A stretch of 64,000 nucleotides of DNA from Desulfovibrio legallii (GTDB taxonomy: Bacteria > Desulfobacterota > Desulfovibrionia > Desulfovibrionales > Desulfovibrionaceae), in contig NZ_FNBX01000001.1 of the NCBI RefSeq assembly GCF_900102485.1, forward strand, positions 124,001 to 188,000. Direction: 5' to 3'. The position numbers were made by a program, and so were the translations under genes. Positions 53,158-60,863 of this stretch are shown in pieces; positions within the stretch are counted from its first letter, which is position 1, and each line of letters begins with the position of its first letter. The notes under the pieces are model-generated. The model had not been told where the DNA came from, made no database searches, and worked only from the letters and a program-made list of their open reading frames with translations.

Positions 53158-54065
53158 TGTTGCCTCAAGAGACCATGAAGGATCTGCTGCGTGCACGCGC
53201 GCAGCTGGTGGAAGGCTATTTGTCCGCCTGTCTGGACGATCGGGAAATGCAGCCCCGGCTCAAGGAGGCCATGCTCTACAGCCTGCTGGCCGGGGGCAAG
53301 CGGCTCCGGCCCGTGCTCTGCCTGAGCACGGCGGCCCTGTGCGGCCTTAAGCCCGAAAGCGTGCTGCCCTTTGCCGCCGCCATTGAAATGATCCATACCT
53401 ACTCGCTCATCCACGACGATCTGCCGGGCATGGACAACGACGATCTGCGCCGGGGGCGGCCCTCCAACCACAAAGCCTTTGACGAGGCCACAGCCATCCT
53501 GGCCGGGGATGGCCTGCTGACCGACGCCTTTCTGGTCATGAGCCGCACGCCGCTGCCTGCGGAGCGGGTGCTGGCGGCCGTGCGCGAAATGGCCCTGGCC
53601 GCGGGCGCTTCAGGCATGGTGGGCGGCCAGGAATGGGACATGGTCTATACGGGCGGGCCGGAGATCAGCCTGGAACAGCTGCGCCAGGTGCATGCCCTCA
53701 AAACCGGCGCGTTGCTGCGCGGGGCCTGCGTGTGCGGCGCGCTGCTGGCCGGAGCGGCGGCGCCTGTGCGGGAAGCCGTGGCCGCCTACGGCGCGGCCTT
53801 TGGCGTGGCCTTCCAGATTGCGGACGACATCCTGGACGAAACCGCAGATACGGCCGCCCTGGGCAAGCCCGCGGGCAGCGACGCGGCCCAGGGCAAGATG
53901 ACCTACCCCCGTCTGGTGGGCCTGGAAAAAAGCCGGGAACTGGGCTGGCAGCAGGTGACGGCGGCGCAGACGGCCCTGGACGGCATGGAAGGCCCCGCCT
54001 GCATAGAAAGGGAAGCGGATTTTCTGCGCGCCCTGGTCCAGCATATGATGCGCAGGGCGGCCTGA
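53157..54065 (+). CDS. ispA: Polyprenyl (geranylgeranyl/farnesyl) diphosphate synthase
   Basis: The enzyme condenses isopentenyl diphosphate with allylic diphosphates. The 302-residue product starts at ATG 53157 and shows LLAGGKRLRPVLCL, the first Asp-rich motif DDLPGMDND (D87-D95), GGQEWDM, HALKTGALLRGA and the second Asp-rich motif QIADDILDE. The chain length (C15 or C20) cannot be read safely. Between xseB and dxs, this follows the common xseB-ispA-dxs order. Confidence 0.95.
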   Translation: MLPQETMKDLLRARAQLVEGYLSACLDDREMQPRLKEAMLYSLLAGGKRLRPVLCLSTAALCGLKPESVLPFAAAIEMIHTYSLIHDDLPGMDNDDLRRGRPSNHKAFDEATAILAGDGLLTDAFLVMSRTPLPAERVLAAVREMALAAGASGMVGGQEWDMVYTGGPEISLEQLRQVHALKTGALLRGACVCGALLAGAAAPVREAVAAYGAAFGVAFQIADDILDETADTAALGKPAGSDAAQGKMTYPRLVGLEKSRELGWQQVTAAQTALDGMEGPACIEREADFLRALVQHMMRRAA

Positions 54066-54066
54066 C

Positions 54067-55965
54067 ATGGCGGACGCACTCCATCTGGACGACATCGCTT
54101 CCCCGGCGCAGCTCTGCGGCCTGGACGACGCCGAGCTGACCCGCCTGGCCGCCGAAGTGCGGGAACGCATCATTGACGTGGTTTCCCACAACGGCGGGCA
54201 CCTGGCGCCCTCCCTGGGCGTGGTGGAGCTGACCCTGGCCCTCTTTGCCACCTTCAACCTGGATAAAGACAAACTCATCTGGGACGTGGGCCACCAGGCC
54301 TACGCCCACAAGCTGCTCACAGGCCGGGCCAGGCAATTTCACACCCTGCGCAGGCTGGGGGGCATTTCCGGCTTTCCCCGCCCGACGGAAAGCCCCTACG
54401 ACCACTTCGGCGTGGGGCACTCCTCCACGTCCATTTCCGCAGCTCTGGGCATGGCCCTGGCGCGGGATCTGGCCGGGCTCCGGCACCATGTGCTGGCCGT
54501 CATCGGCGACGGCTCGCTCACGGCCGGCGAGGCCCTGGAGGGCCTCAACCTGGCCGGGCACATGGGGCGGCGGCTCATTGTGGTTCTCAACGACAATGAG
54601 ATGTCCATTTCGCCCAACGTGGGGGCGCTTTCCCTGTTTCTCAGCCGCACGCTCTCCCGCCGCTGGGTGCGCCAGACCCGGCGCGAAGTGCTCAGATTCC
54701 TGCGCTCCATCCCGCGCATTGGGCAGAAGCTGGCCGTATACGCCCAGCGCGGCGAATGGAGCTTCAAGTCGTTCTTTACGCCGGGCATGCTCTTCGAGGC
54801 CCTGCGCTTCACCTACATCGGCCCGGTGGACGGGCACGATATCCCGGCCTTGCGGCGGCACCTGCAGATGGCCGCGGCCATTGAAGACGGCCCGGTGCTG
54901 CTGCACGTGCGCACCCAAAAGGGCAAAGGCTACGCCCCGGCGGAGCAAAACCCCACCCTCTATCACGGCGTAGGCCTCTTTACGCCGGAAACGGGCAAGC
55001 CCGTGGCCAGCAAAACCACCGTGCCCTCGTTTACCGCCGTCTTCAGCAAGACTCTGGTGGACCTGGCCGAGCGCGACGACAAGATCATCGCCATCACGGC
55101 GGCCATGCCCGAAGGCACGGGCACGGACCGCTTTCGGGCGCGCTTTCCCCAACGCTTTGTGGATGTGGGCATCTGCGAGCAGCACGCCGTTACCTTTGCG
55201 GCCGGGCTGGCCAGTCAGGGCTTCAAACCCGTGCTGGCCGTCTACTCCACCTTCCTGCAGCGCGGCTACGATCAGGTGGTGCACGACGTCTGCATCCAGA
55301 GCCTGCCCGTGACCTTCTGCCTGGACCGCGCCGGCCTGGTGGGCGAGGACGGCGCTACGCACCACGGGGCCTTTGACATCGCCTACCTGCGCCATATTCC
55401 TAACATGCGTCTGCTGGCCCCGCGCGACGAGGACATGCTGCGCCACGCCCTGCGCACAGCCCTGGACCTGCGCGCGCCCTGCGCCCTGCGCTACCCGCGC
55501 GGCGCGGGCTTCGGCGTGCCCTTTACGGGCGAACCCCGCCTGCTCACCCCCGGCAGGGGCGAAGTGCTGCAGGAGGGGGAAGGCCTGGCCGTCATTGCGG
55601 CGGGCAGCCGCGTCCACCCCGCCCTGGAGGCCGCCGCCCAGGTGGAGCAGGCGCAGGGGGTGCGGCCGCTGGTCTTTGACCCCATCTGGCTCAAACCCCT
55701 GCCGGAAGAGCAGCTGGCCGACATAGCCCGCCGCTTTGACCGCATCCTGCTGGTGGAGGAAGGCGTGCTGGCCGGGGGCTTCAGCTCCGCCGTGCTGGAA
55801 TACTGGAACGACGCCGGGCTGTTGCGCGGCCAGCGCATCAAGCGCGTGGGCCTGCCCGACGCCTTTGTGGAACACGGCAACCAGCTGCGCCTGCGCGAAA
55901 TGGTCGGCCTGTGCAGCGGCAACCTGGCGGCGGAAATGCTGGAGCTGCTGCGCGCCCAGCTGTAG
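54067..55965 (+). CDS. dxs: 1-deoxy-D-xylulose-5-phosphate synthase
   Basis: Dxs joins pyruvate and glyceraldehyde-3-phosphate with TPP, the first step of the MEP pathway. The 632-residue protein has GHLAPSLGVVELTLAL, the TPP/Mg motif GDGSLTAGEALEGLN (G147-D148-G149), and the second domain with FVDVGICEQHAVTFAAGLA and LDRAGLVGEDGATHHGAFD. A C-terminal transketolase domain closes it. It starts one base after the ispA stop. Its TAG stop is also the first three bases of repeat copy E. Confidence 0.97.
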   Translation: MADALHLDDIASPAQLCGLDDAELTRLAAEVRERIIDVVSHNGGHLAPSLGVVELTLALFATFNLDKDKLIWDVGHQAYAHKLLTGRARQFHTLRRLGGISGFPRPTESPYDHFGVGHSSTSISAALGMALARDLAGLRHHVLAVIGDGSLTAGEALEGLNLAGHMGRRLIVVLNDNEMSISPNVGALSLFLSRTLSRRWVRQTRREVLRFLRSIPRIGQKLAVYAQRGEWSFKSFFTPGMLFEALRFTYIGPVDGHDIPALRRHLQMAAAIEDGPVLLHVRTQKGKGYAPAEQNPTLYHGVGLFTPETGKPVASKTTVPSFTAVFSKTLVDLAERDDKIIAITAAMPEGTGTDRFRARFPQRFVDVGICEQHAVTFAAGLASQGFKPVLAVYSTFLQRGYDQVVHDVCIQSLPVTFCLDRAGLVGEDGATHHGAFDIAYLRHIPNMRLLAPRDEDMLRHALRTALDLRAPCALRYPRGAGFGVPFTGEPRLLTPGRGEVLQEGEGLAVIAAGSRVHPALEAAAQVEQAQGVRPLVFDPIWLKPLPEEQLADIARRFDRILLVEEGVLAGGFSSAVLEYWNDAGLLRGQRIKRVGLPDAFVEHGNQLRLREMVGLCSGNLAAEMLELLRAQL

Positions 55966-56103
55966 AGCGCCTTTGCGCATATGCACTCTCAAAGGTTACG
56001 ACACGCGCGTTCCGGCGCTTGGCAGCGAAACTGAATTGCTGCGCCTCCACGGCGCAGCGTCCGCTCACGCAGCCGTCATAGCATTGCAACGTTGCCATGC
56101 CGT
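55963..56103 (-). repeat. Dispersed multi-hairpin repeat, copy E
   Basis: A diverged copy of about 141 bases begins TAGAGCGCC, whose TAG is the dxs stop codon. It carries CCTTTG...CAAAGG in place of the longer stem (compensated pairs), CACGG...GCAGCGT parts, and GCATTGCAACGTTGCCATGC at the far end. Its stems are weaker than those of B and F. Confidence 0.75.
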
Positions 56104-56305
56104 CGCGCGCGGACCCGGCCGCGCACAACGGGCCTTTCCCTTGCGGCGCGGCTTTACCTGGCGGAGCAGCGTGAAAAAACCTGGAAAATTACAAGACAAC
56201 CTATCAAAAACGGCGTCCAGGAAAGAGATTTCCTTACAAACCATCTGTAATTTTTGCTATTCCTGCCGGCAATAATAACCATGAGCACAATTTTTACAAA
56301 GAATA

Positions 56306-56334
56306 TTGCTTTTTATGTGCAGAATCAGTATGTA
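56306..56334 (+). promoter_or_regulatory. Weak candidate promoter for the TolC-like gene
   Basis: TTGCTT (56306-56311) and TATGTA (56329-56334) are 17 bases apart within an AT-rich stretch (56165-56345). Both boxes match poorly. The rest of this gap between copy E and the gene shows no other signal that I can name. Confidence 0.25.
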
Positions 56335-56456
56335 AGGTTCAGTTATGGCGTGTCGTTCCGTCCTGCTTGCCGACGGAATGTGGGCCTGATGCCGATGCGC
56401 CGCCCCAAGGCGGAAAGACGCTGTACGGTACGTCTTCCCTGTCAGGAGTTCAAACC

Positions 56457-57863
56457 GTGAAACATCTGCTTGTTTTTTTTCTTGGACTGACGTGTTTTTT
56501 CCCCTCCCTCGCCTGCGCGGCCGAGCCCGCCGCATACCCGCCGCCTCCACCCGCAGGGCAACCCTTCAGCGTTACAGACACCGTTTATGGCGTGCTGCGC
56601 ACGCACCGGAACCTGCGCGGCATGCAGGAAAACCGGCAGGCGCTTGAACACGAGCTGGATCGCGCCCAGGCCGGTTTCGGCCCCAAAGTGGACGTGACCG
56701 GCCGGGCCGGCGGCAGCGTGCTGAGCGATTCCACCACCCGCAGCGAGGATCTGGATTCCCAGATGTGGGGCCTGGTGGGCGTCAGCGCGCAGCTGGTGCA
56801 GCCCATCTGGGACGGATTTGCCACCCGCTCGCGGGTGCGCGCGGCCCGCGCCACGCTGGAATCGGTCAAGCACCGGGTGTTTGACACGGCTACGTCCCTC
56901 TCGCTGGACGGCATTATCGCCCACATTGATCTCTTGCGCCGCCGCAACATTCTGGCCCTCTCGGAACGCAACGTGGCCCGCCACAAAGCGCTCGTCTCCC
57001 AGGCGCAGGACCGCGCCAGCCTCGGAGCGGACACGGCGGCCGACGTGACGCAGGCCCAGTCCCGCCTGCAGCGGGCGCTCTCCAACCTTTCCGAGGCCAA
57101 GGCCGCCCTGCTGGTGGCGGAGGAAACCTACACCCGCCTTACGGGCCTGCCCGCCGCGGGCCGCCTTCAGCCCGTCCCCATGCCGCCGGAGCTCTATGCC
57201 GGGCCCAAGGACGCCATCGCCCAGGCCGAGCAAAGCAACCCCAAACTGGCGGCCTACATGCAGGATATCCGCGCCTCGCGCGGGGAACGCGAACTGGCCG
57301 ACGCGGCCATGTACCCCACTTTCAACCTGGAGGCCGGCCCCAACTATACGGACCGGGGCGGCTCTACGGATCGCTGGGTCTACAGCTTTGACGTGCTGGG
57401 CGTCGTGCGCTGGAATATCTTCAACAGCGGGGCGGATGTGGCCGAACGCCGCGCCGCCGCCGCCCGCGTGCGCCAGACCCGCCAGACCATGTACAACTTC
57501 ATGGACGAGCTCAAGCTGGATGTGGAAAGCACCTGGACCAACTACCTGGCCGCGCAGGAACAATTCAAGCATTATTCCAAGGCCATAGAATACAACCAGT
57601 ACACGCGCTCCGCCTATGCCGAGCAGTTCCAGATCGGCCGCCGCAGCATTCTGGACGTTCTGGACGCCGAAAGCGAGCTCTACAATTCCGCCACGCAGGC
57701 GGAAACGGCCCACGGCAATATCCTGGTGGGCGCGTACCGGATGTGCGCTCTTACCGGCAAGCTGCTGCCGCAGCTTTCCATAAATACCGCGCCGCTGGCC
57801 AAAGCGCCGCCCAAGGACAAGGAAGACCCGCGGGAAGAATTCGCCCCCGGCTGGTTCAACTGA
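56457..57863 (+). CDS. TolC-family outer-membrane efflux/secretion channel
   Basis: The 468-residue protein starts at GTG 56457, after CAGGAG. A signal peptide (LLVFFLGLTCFFPSLACAA) is followed by two outer-membrane-factor repeats. Typical pieces are GPKVDVTGRAGG, VQPIWDGFATRSRVRAARA, AADVTQAQSRLQRA, RWNIFNSGADVAERRAA and the C-terminal FQIGRRSILDVLDAESELYN. This last motif is of the kind seen in type I secretion channels (LapE/AggA). No membrane-fusion or ABC partner lies next to it. The real substrate is unknown. Confidence 0.93.
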   Translation: MKHLLVFFLGLTCFFPSLACAAEPAAYPPPPPAGQPFSVTDTVYGVLRTHRNLRGMQENRQALEHELDRAQAGFGPKVDVTGRAGGSVLSDSTTRSEDLDSQMWGLVGVSAQLVQPIWDGFATRSRVRAARATLESVKHRVFDTATSLSLDGIIAHIDLLRRRNILALSERNVARHKALVSQAQDRASLGADTAADVTQAQSRLQRALSNLSEAKAALLVAEETYTRLTGLPAAGRLQPVPMPPELYAGPKDAIAQAEQSNPKLAAYMQDIRASRGERELADAAMYPTFNLEAGPNYTDRGGSTDRWVYSFDVLGVVRWNIFNSGADVAERRAAAARVRQTRQTMYNFMDELKLDVESTWTNYLAAQEQFKHYSKAIEYNQYTRSAYAEQFQIGRRSILDVLDAESELYNSATQAETAHGNILVGAYRMCALTGKLLPQLSINTAPLAKAPPKDKEDPREEFAPGWFN

Positions 57864-57879
57864 TTGCCCCCAGCAACAC

Positions 57880-57917
57880 GCAAAGCGCCTGAAGCGGACC
57901 CGCTTCGGGCGCTTTGC
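57880..57917. terminator. Stem-loop after the TolC-like gene
   Basis: A 17-bp stem (57880-57896 with 57901-57917, one G-T pair) around GACC has no T-run, so it may end transcripts only with help or stabilise the mRNA. The remaining gap (57918-58224) has no clear gene; a weak TTCAAT/ATTGAA hairpin with seven T lies at 58156-58180. Confidence 0.55.
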
Positions 57918-58224
57918 ATGTTGACGGCCCAGCGCAGCCGACGGGGGGAGGAACAAGGCGTGCATAGCCCGACCGCGTTGGGCGTATGGGCTGACAACAC
58001 AGGCCACGGCGTGTCTGCAGCCCCAAAGCAAGCCCCCCCTACCCCTGCCAGTGTTGCGCTGCCCTGCGCTGTCCCGACACCTTGGGCCCATCCGCCGCAC
58101 GCCGCCTGAGTCCCCAGCTGCGAGTTCGGACCGGATTGACAGATTGCGTTCCTTGTTCAATACTTATTGAATCTTTTTTTCCTGGCCAGCTTTTGCGTCC
58201 CGACAGTTCGCACTCAGGCCGGTC

Positions 58225-58488
58225 ATGAAGACCCTGCCGCCCGACGCCAGTTTGTTTTTGTACACCGACGGTCTTAACGAAACCATGAACGCCCGCCAGG
58301 AAGCCTACGGCAACGAGCGCATGCTCCGCCTGCTGGCCGGCCTGCCGCGCCGCTATCCTGAAGCCCTCATTGCTTTGACGGCCAGAGCCGTGGCCGCCCA
58401 TACCGGCGGCGCCACCCCTTCCGACGATCTGGTCATGCTCTGTCTGCACTTTCGCGGCAACGCAACCCCCAGGGAGACCGCATGCTGA
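58225..58488 (+). pseudogene. C-terminal fragment of a PP2C-type (SpoIIE) phosphatase
   Basis: The 87-codon frame LPPDASLFLYTDGLNETMN...SDDLVMLCLHF is the end of a SpoIIE/RsbU-type phosphatase domain, with the metal-site YTDG and the final PSDD aspartates. About 150 N-terminal residues, including the first Asp sites and any sensor part, are missing; the frame is closed upstream by TGA at 58168. It may be a decayed gene or be started from ATG 58225. The stop overlaps the start of the next gene by seven bases, so the original coupling survives. Confidence 0.6.
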
Positions 58489-59561
58489 TCCCCTTCCGCC
58501 TTCTCCGTTCCCTTTGCGCGGCCCGCGCCTTCCGTTGCGTTGCGGCGCTGGTTCTTGCGCTGTCTGCGAGCGGCATTTTTGCCCCCGCCCCCGCGGCCGC
58601 ACAGGAAAAAACCTGTCGCATTGCATACCTGGAGGCCGGCCCTTTCTGGCTCTACGCCAAAACCCTGGCCGCCTTCAAAGCTGCCCTGAACGGACCGCAG
58701 GGCTGCCGCATCCTCTATCCGGAAGACCTGCACGTCAGCCTTGGCTGGCGGGGTTCGCCTCAGGATCTGGAGGGCCAGGCCCGCCGCCTGTTCGCCGCCG
58801 GGCCGGACCTCATCCTGGCCGCAGGCACCGACGCCGTGCGCGCTCTGCTGGCGGTTAACGACGGCCGCACCCCCATTCTGGGGCTGGCCCTGGCAGACCC
58901 GCTGGCCGCGGGCTTCATGAAAGCCCCTGCCCAATCCGTGGCCCCCAACTTTACCTGCGAGGTGGTGCCCGACCGCTGGAAAAACATGTACCGCGTCTTC
59001 CACGACGTCATCGGCTTCAAGAAGCTGGGCGTCATGTACCCGGCCGGCCCTACCGGCAAAGTCTACGGCGGCGTGGACGACGCCCTGGCCGTGGCGCAGG
59101 AGGCCAGCTTCAGCGTACTGGAAGCCGTCATCCCCGACGAATCCGCCGCCGCCTGCCGCAAAGGCATTGAAGATCTGCACCAACGCGGGGCCGACGCCTT
59201 TTTTATCGGGCCGCTGAACTGTTTCGACTGGTCCTCTGCGGACCCCACCCCCCTGCTCGACCTGCTGATCAGCTATGGCATGCCCACCTTCGCCAGGGAC
59301 GGATCCATTTTTGTGCAGGGGGGAGCCCTCATGGGCTTTTCCACCTGGGATTTTTCACCTACAGGCCGCCGCCTGGCCCAGGCCGCCATGCGCATCCTTT
59401 CCGGCACACCGCCCGCGCAGGTCCATCTGACAGGCACAAGCGAACCACTCATTGCCCTCAACCTGGAAACGGCCCGCAAGCTGGGCTTCAACCTCCCCTT
59501 TGACGTTCTGGTGGTGGCTGATGAAATCTATGCAACCACGAGCAAGCCGGACCTGCGCTGA
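58482..59561 (+). CDS. ABC-type substrate-binding protein (ABC_sub_bind family)
   Basis: The 359-residue exported protein has an N-terminal hydrophobic region ending in APAPAAAQ, then CRIAYLEAGPFWLYAKTLAAF and PDLILAAGTDAVRALLAV. YGMPTFARDGSIFVQGGALMGFSTWDF follows, cut here as FARDGSIFVQGGALMGF. The layout is that of the TrpX-like ABC_sub_bind family. No permease or ATPase is close, so it may feed a distant transporter or work as a sensor with the former phosphatase. It overlaps the phosphatase fragment. Confidence 0.83.
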   Translation: MLIPFRLLRSLCAARAFRCVAALVLALSASGIFAPAPAAAQEKTCRIAYLEAGPFWLYAKTLAAFKAALNGPQGCRILYPEDLHVSLGWRGSPQDLEGQARRLFAAGPDLILAAGTDAVRALLAVNDGRTPILGLALADPLAAGFMKAPAQSVAPNFTCEVVPDRWKNMYRVFHDVIGFKKLGVMYPAGPTGKVYGGVDDALAVAQEASFSVLEAVIPDESAAACRKGIEDLHQRGADAFFIGPLNCFDWSSADPTPLLDLLISYGMPTFARDGSIFVQGGALMGFSTWDFSPTGRRLAQAAMRILSGTPPAQVHLTGTSEPLIALNLETARKLGFNLPFDVLVVADEIYATTSKPDLR

Positions 59562-59630
59562 GGCCATTCCGGGGCTTTCCCGCCGGGGAATCCGCCCCGG
59601 AACGACCCTGGCCCAGGTTTTGCAGTCCTC

Positions 59631-59778
59631 TAGAGCAGATTAACTTTGAGAACAAGCATTCTCAAAGTTTACGGCACGCTCGTTTCGGCGCTTAACAGCG
59701 CAAATAAATTGCGCTTACGCCTCCACAGCGGGCGTCTGTTCACGCAGCCGCCAGGGCATTTCAAAGTTGCAATGCCCT
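59631..59778 (-). repeat. Dispersed multi-hairpin repeat, copy F
   Basis: A 148-base reverse copy begins TAGAGCAGATT, has the perfect 11-bp stem AACTTTGAGAA/TTCTCAAAGTT, GCGCAAataaaTTGCGC and an AGGGCATT/AATGCCCT end (59753-59778). It lies 69 bases after the binding-protein gene and 62 bases before the formyltransferase-like gene. It is the best-conserved reverse copy. Confidence 0.87.
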
Positions 59779-59840
59779 ATAAACCGACATCGCCCCGCCA
59801 ACTTTGTTGCCACCTCGCGAACGGCAAAGGATACCCGACC

Positions 59841-60764
59841 ATGCGCATCCTGATCCTGAGCAAATACGACATCCAGGGCTGCTGCAATCTCAACCAGCTC
59901 TTCGCGCTGCTGTCGCCCTGCCACAGCCTGCGGGCGCTGCTTTCCGACGACCTGCTGCCGGAGGAACGCGGCAACCCCCACGCCGATTGCTGCACCTGGC
60001 ATGACCGGGACTTTCTGAAAAACGCCTTCTTCCCCCTGCTGGATCAGGCCGCCCCGCCGGCGGACGCGGCCCTGCTGACCTTCCAGGGCCTGGAGCGCCG
60101 CTACAACACGCCCGTGCGCCTGCTGGAACACGGCCGCCACAACGACCAGATGCTGGCCGCGCTGGAAGAGTTCCGCCCCGATCTGGTCTATGCCTGCCGC
60201 TTTGACTACATCCTGCCCGCATTCGTGCTGGAGCGCATGCAAGGCCGCTGCATCAACACCCATTCGGGGCCCCTGCCCCAATGCCGCGGGCCCAACGCCT
60301 CTTTCTGGGCCATGCGCCTGGGCTACAGGCAGACAGCCTGCTCCCTGCACCGCATCACGCCCCACATCGACTGCGGCCCGCTGCTGGCGGGCGTGCCCGT
60401 GCCCCTGGACTACAGCCGCTGTCTGTTCTGGAACCGACAGCGCATCTACCGGGCAGGCATTGCCGCCTTCGGCACCGTGCTGTCCCGCCTGGCCAAAGGC
60501 GAACAGCCGCCGGAGCGGGAACAGAATCCAACGCTGCGCCGCTACTATGCCTTCCCCGATGCGGCCGCCTTTCAGGCCTTCACAGAGGCAGGCAAAAAGC
60601 TATACGATGCCGCAAGCTACCTGGAAATTCTGGCCCGCTTTCTGCCTTCCGCCGCACCTGGGCCCCAGCTGCCCGGCGGGAGCCTTGCAGCATGGTACGC
60701 CGCGGCCTCACGGGAGGCGGGGCTGCATGCCCTGTGCGCGGCCCATCGTGGAGTGTACGCATGA
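59841..60764 (+). CDS. Formyltransferase-like protein
   Basis: The 307-residue protein starts at ATG 59841 after AAAGGA. The region CINTHSGPLPQCRGPNASFW matches the Fmt/PurN-type N-terminal domain, with the catalytic Asn and His, and RITPHIDCGPLLA supplies the Asp. The N-terminus LILSKYDIQGCCNLNQLFALL and the C-terminus are not the normal Fmt ones. It is probably a 10-formyl-THF-dependent enzyme acting on another amine. The in-frame upstream part lies in repeat copy F and is not used. Confidence 0.85.
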   Translation: MRILILSKYDIQGCCNLNQLFALLSPCHSLRALLSDDLLPEERGNPHADCCTWHDRDFLKNAFFPLLDQAAPPADAALLTFQGLERRYNTPVRLLEHGRHNDQMLAALEEFRPDLVYACRFDYILPAFVLERMQGRCINTHSGPLPQCRGPNASFWAMRLGYRQTACSLHRITPHIDCGPLLAGVPVPLDYSRCLFWNRQRIYRAGIAAFGTVLSRLAKGEQPPEREQNPTLRRYYAFPDAAAFQAFTEAGKKLYDAASYLEILARFLPSAAPGPQLPGGSLAAWYAAASREAGLHALCAAHRGVYA

Positions 60765-60829
60765 ATACAGACTTCAGCATCCATAACGTCCTGACCGGCA
60801 ACGCCGCCGCCAAGGCCTGGCAAGGGTGA
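60761..60829 (+). CDS. Very short frame of 22 codons overlapping the formyltransferase stop
   Basis: ATG 60761 overlaps the previous stop as ATGA and the frame ends at TGA 60829. The peptide MNTDFSIHNVLTGNAAAKAW ends in QG. It may be the remains of a longer gene, a real small peptide, or chance. No family is recognised. Confidence 0.3.
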   Translation: MNTDFSIHNVLTGNAAAKAWQG

Positions 60830-60863
60830 GGCACGCTGACGCCGGGAAGAGGGCCGAAAGGGC

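Noticed and set aside
57940..58110. GVWADNTGHGVSAA-like stretch as the missing N-terminal part of the phosphatase
   Set aside because: It lies in a different frame from the C-terminal fragment, and the flanking residues do not fit a PP2C domain. It may be decayed sequence or chance, so I do not claim it.
4343..59780. Recurring short peptides ending NFEMPWRLREQTPAVEA in frames over the dispersed repeat
   Set aside because: They arise from translation of the non-coding repeat in copies A, B and F in different orientations, with no ribosome site and no conservation pattern of codons. They are artefacts of the element, not a protein family.
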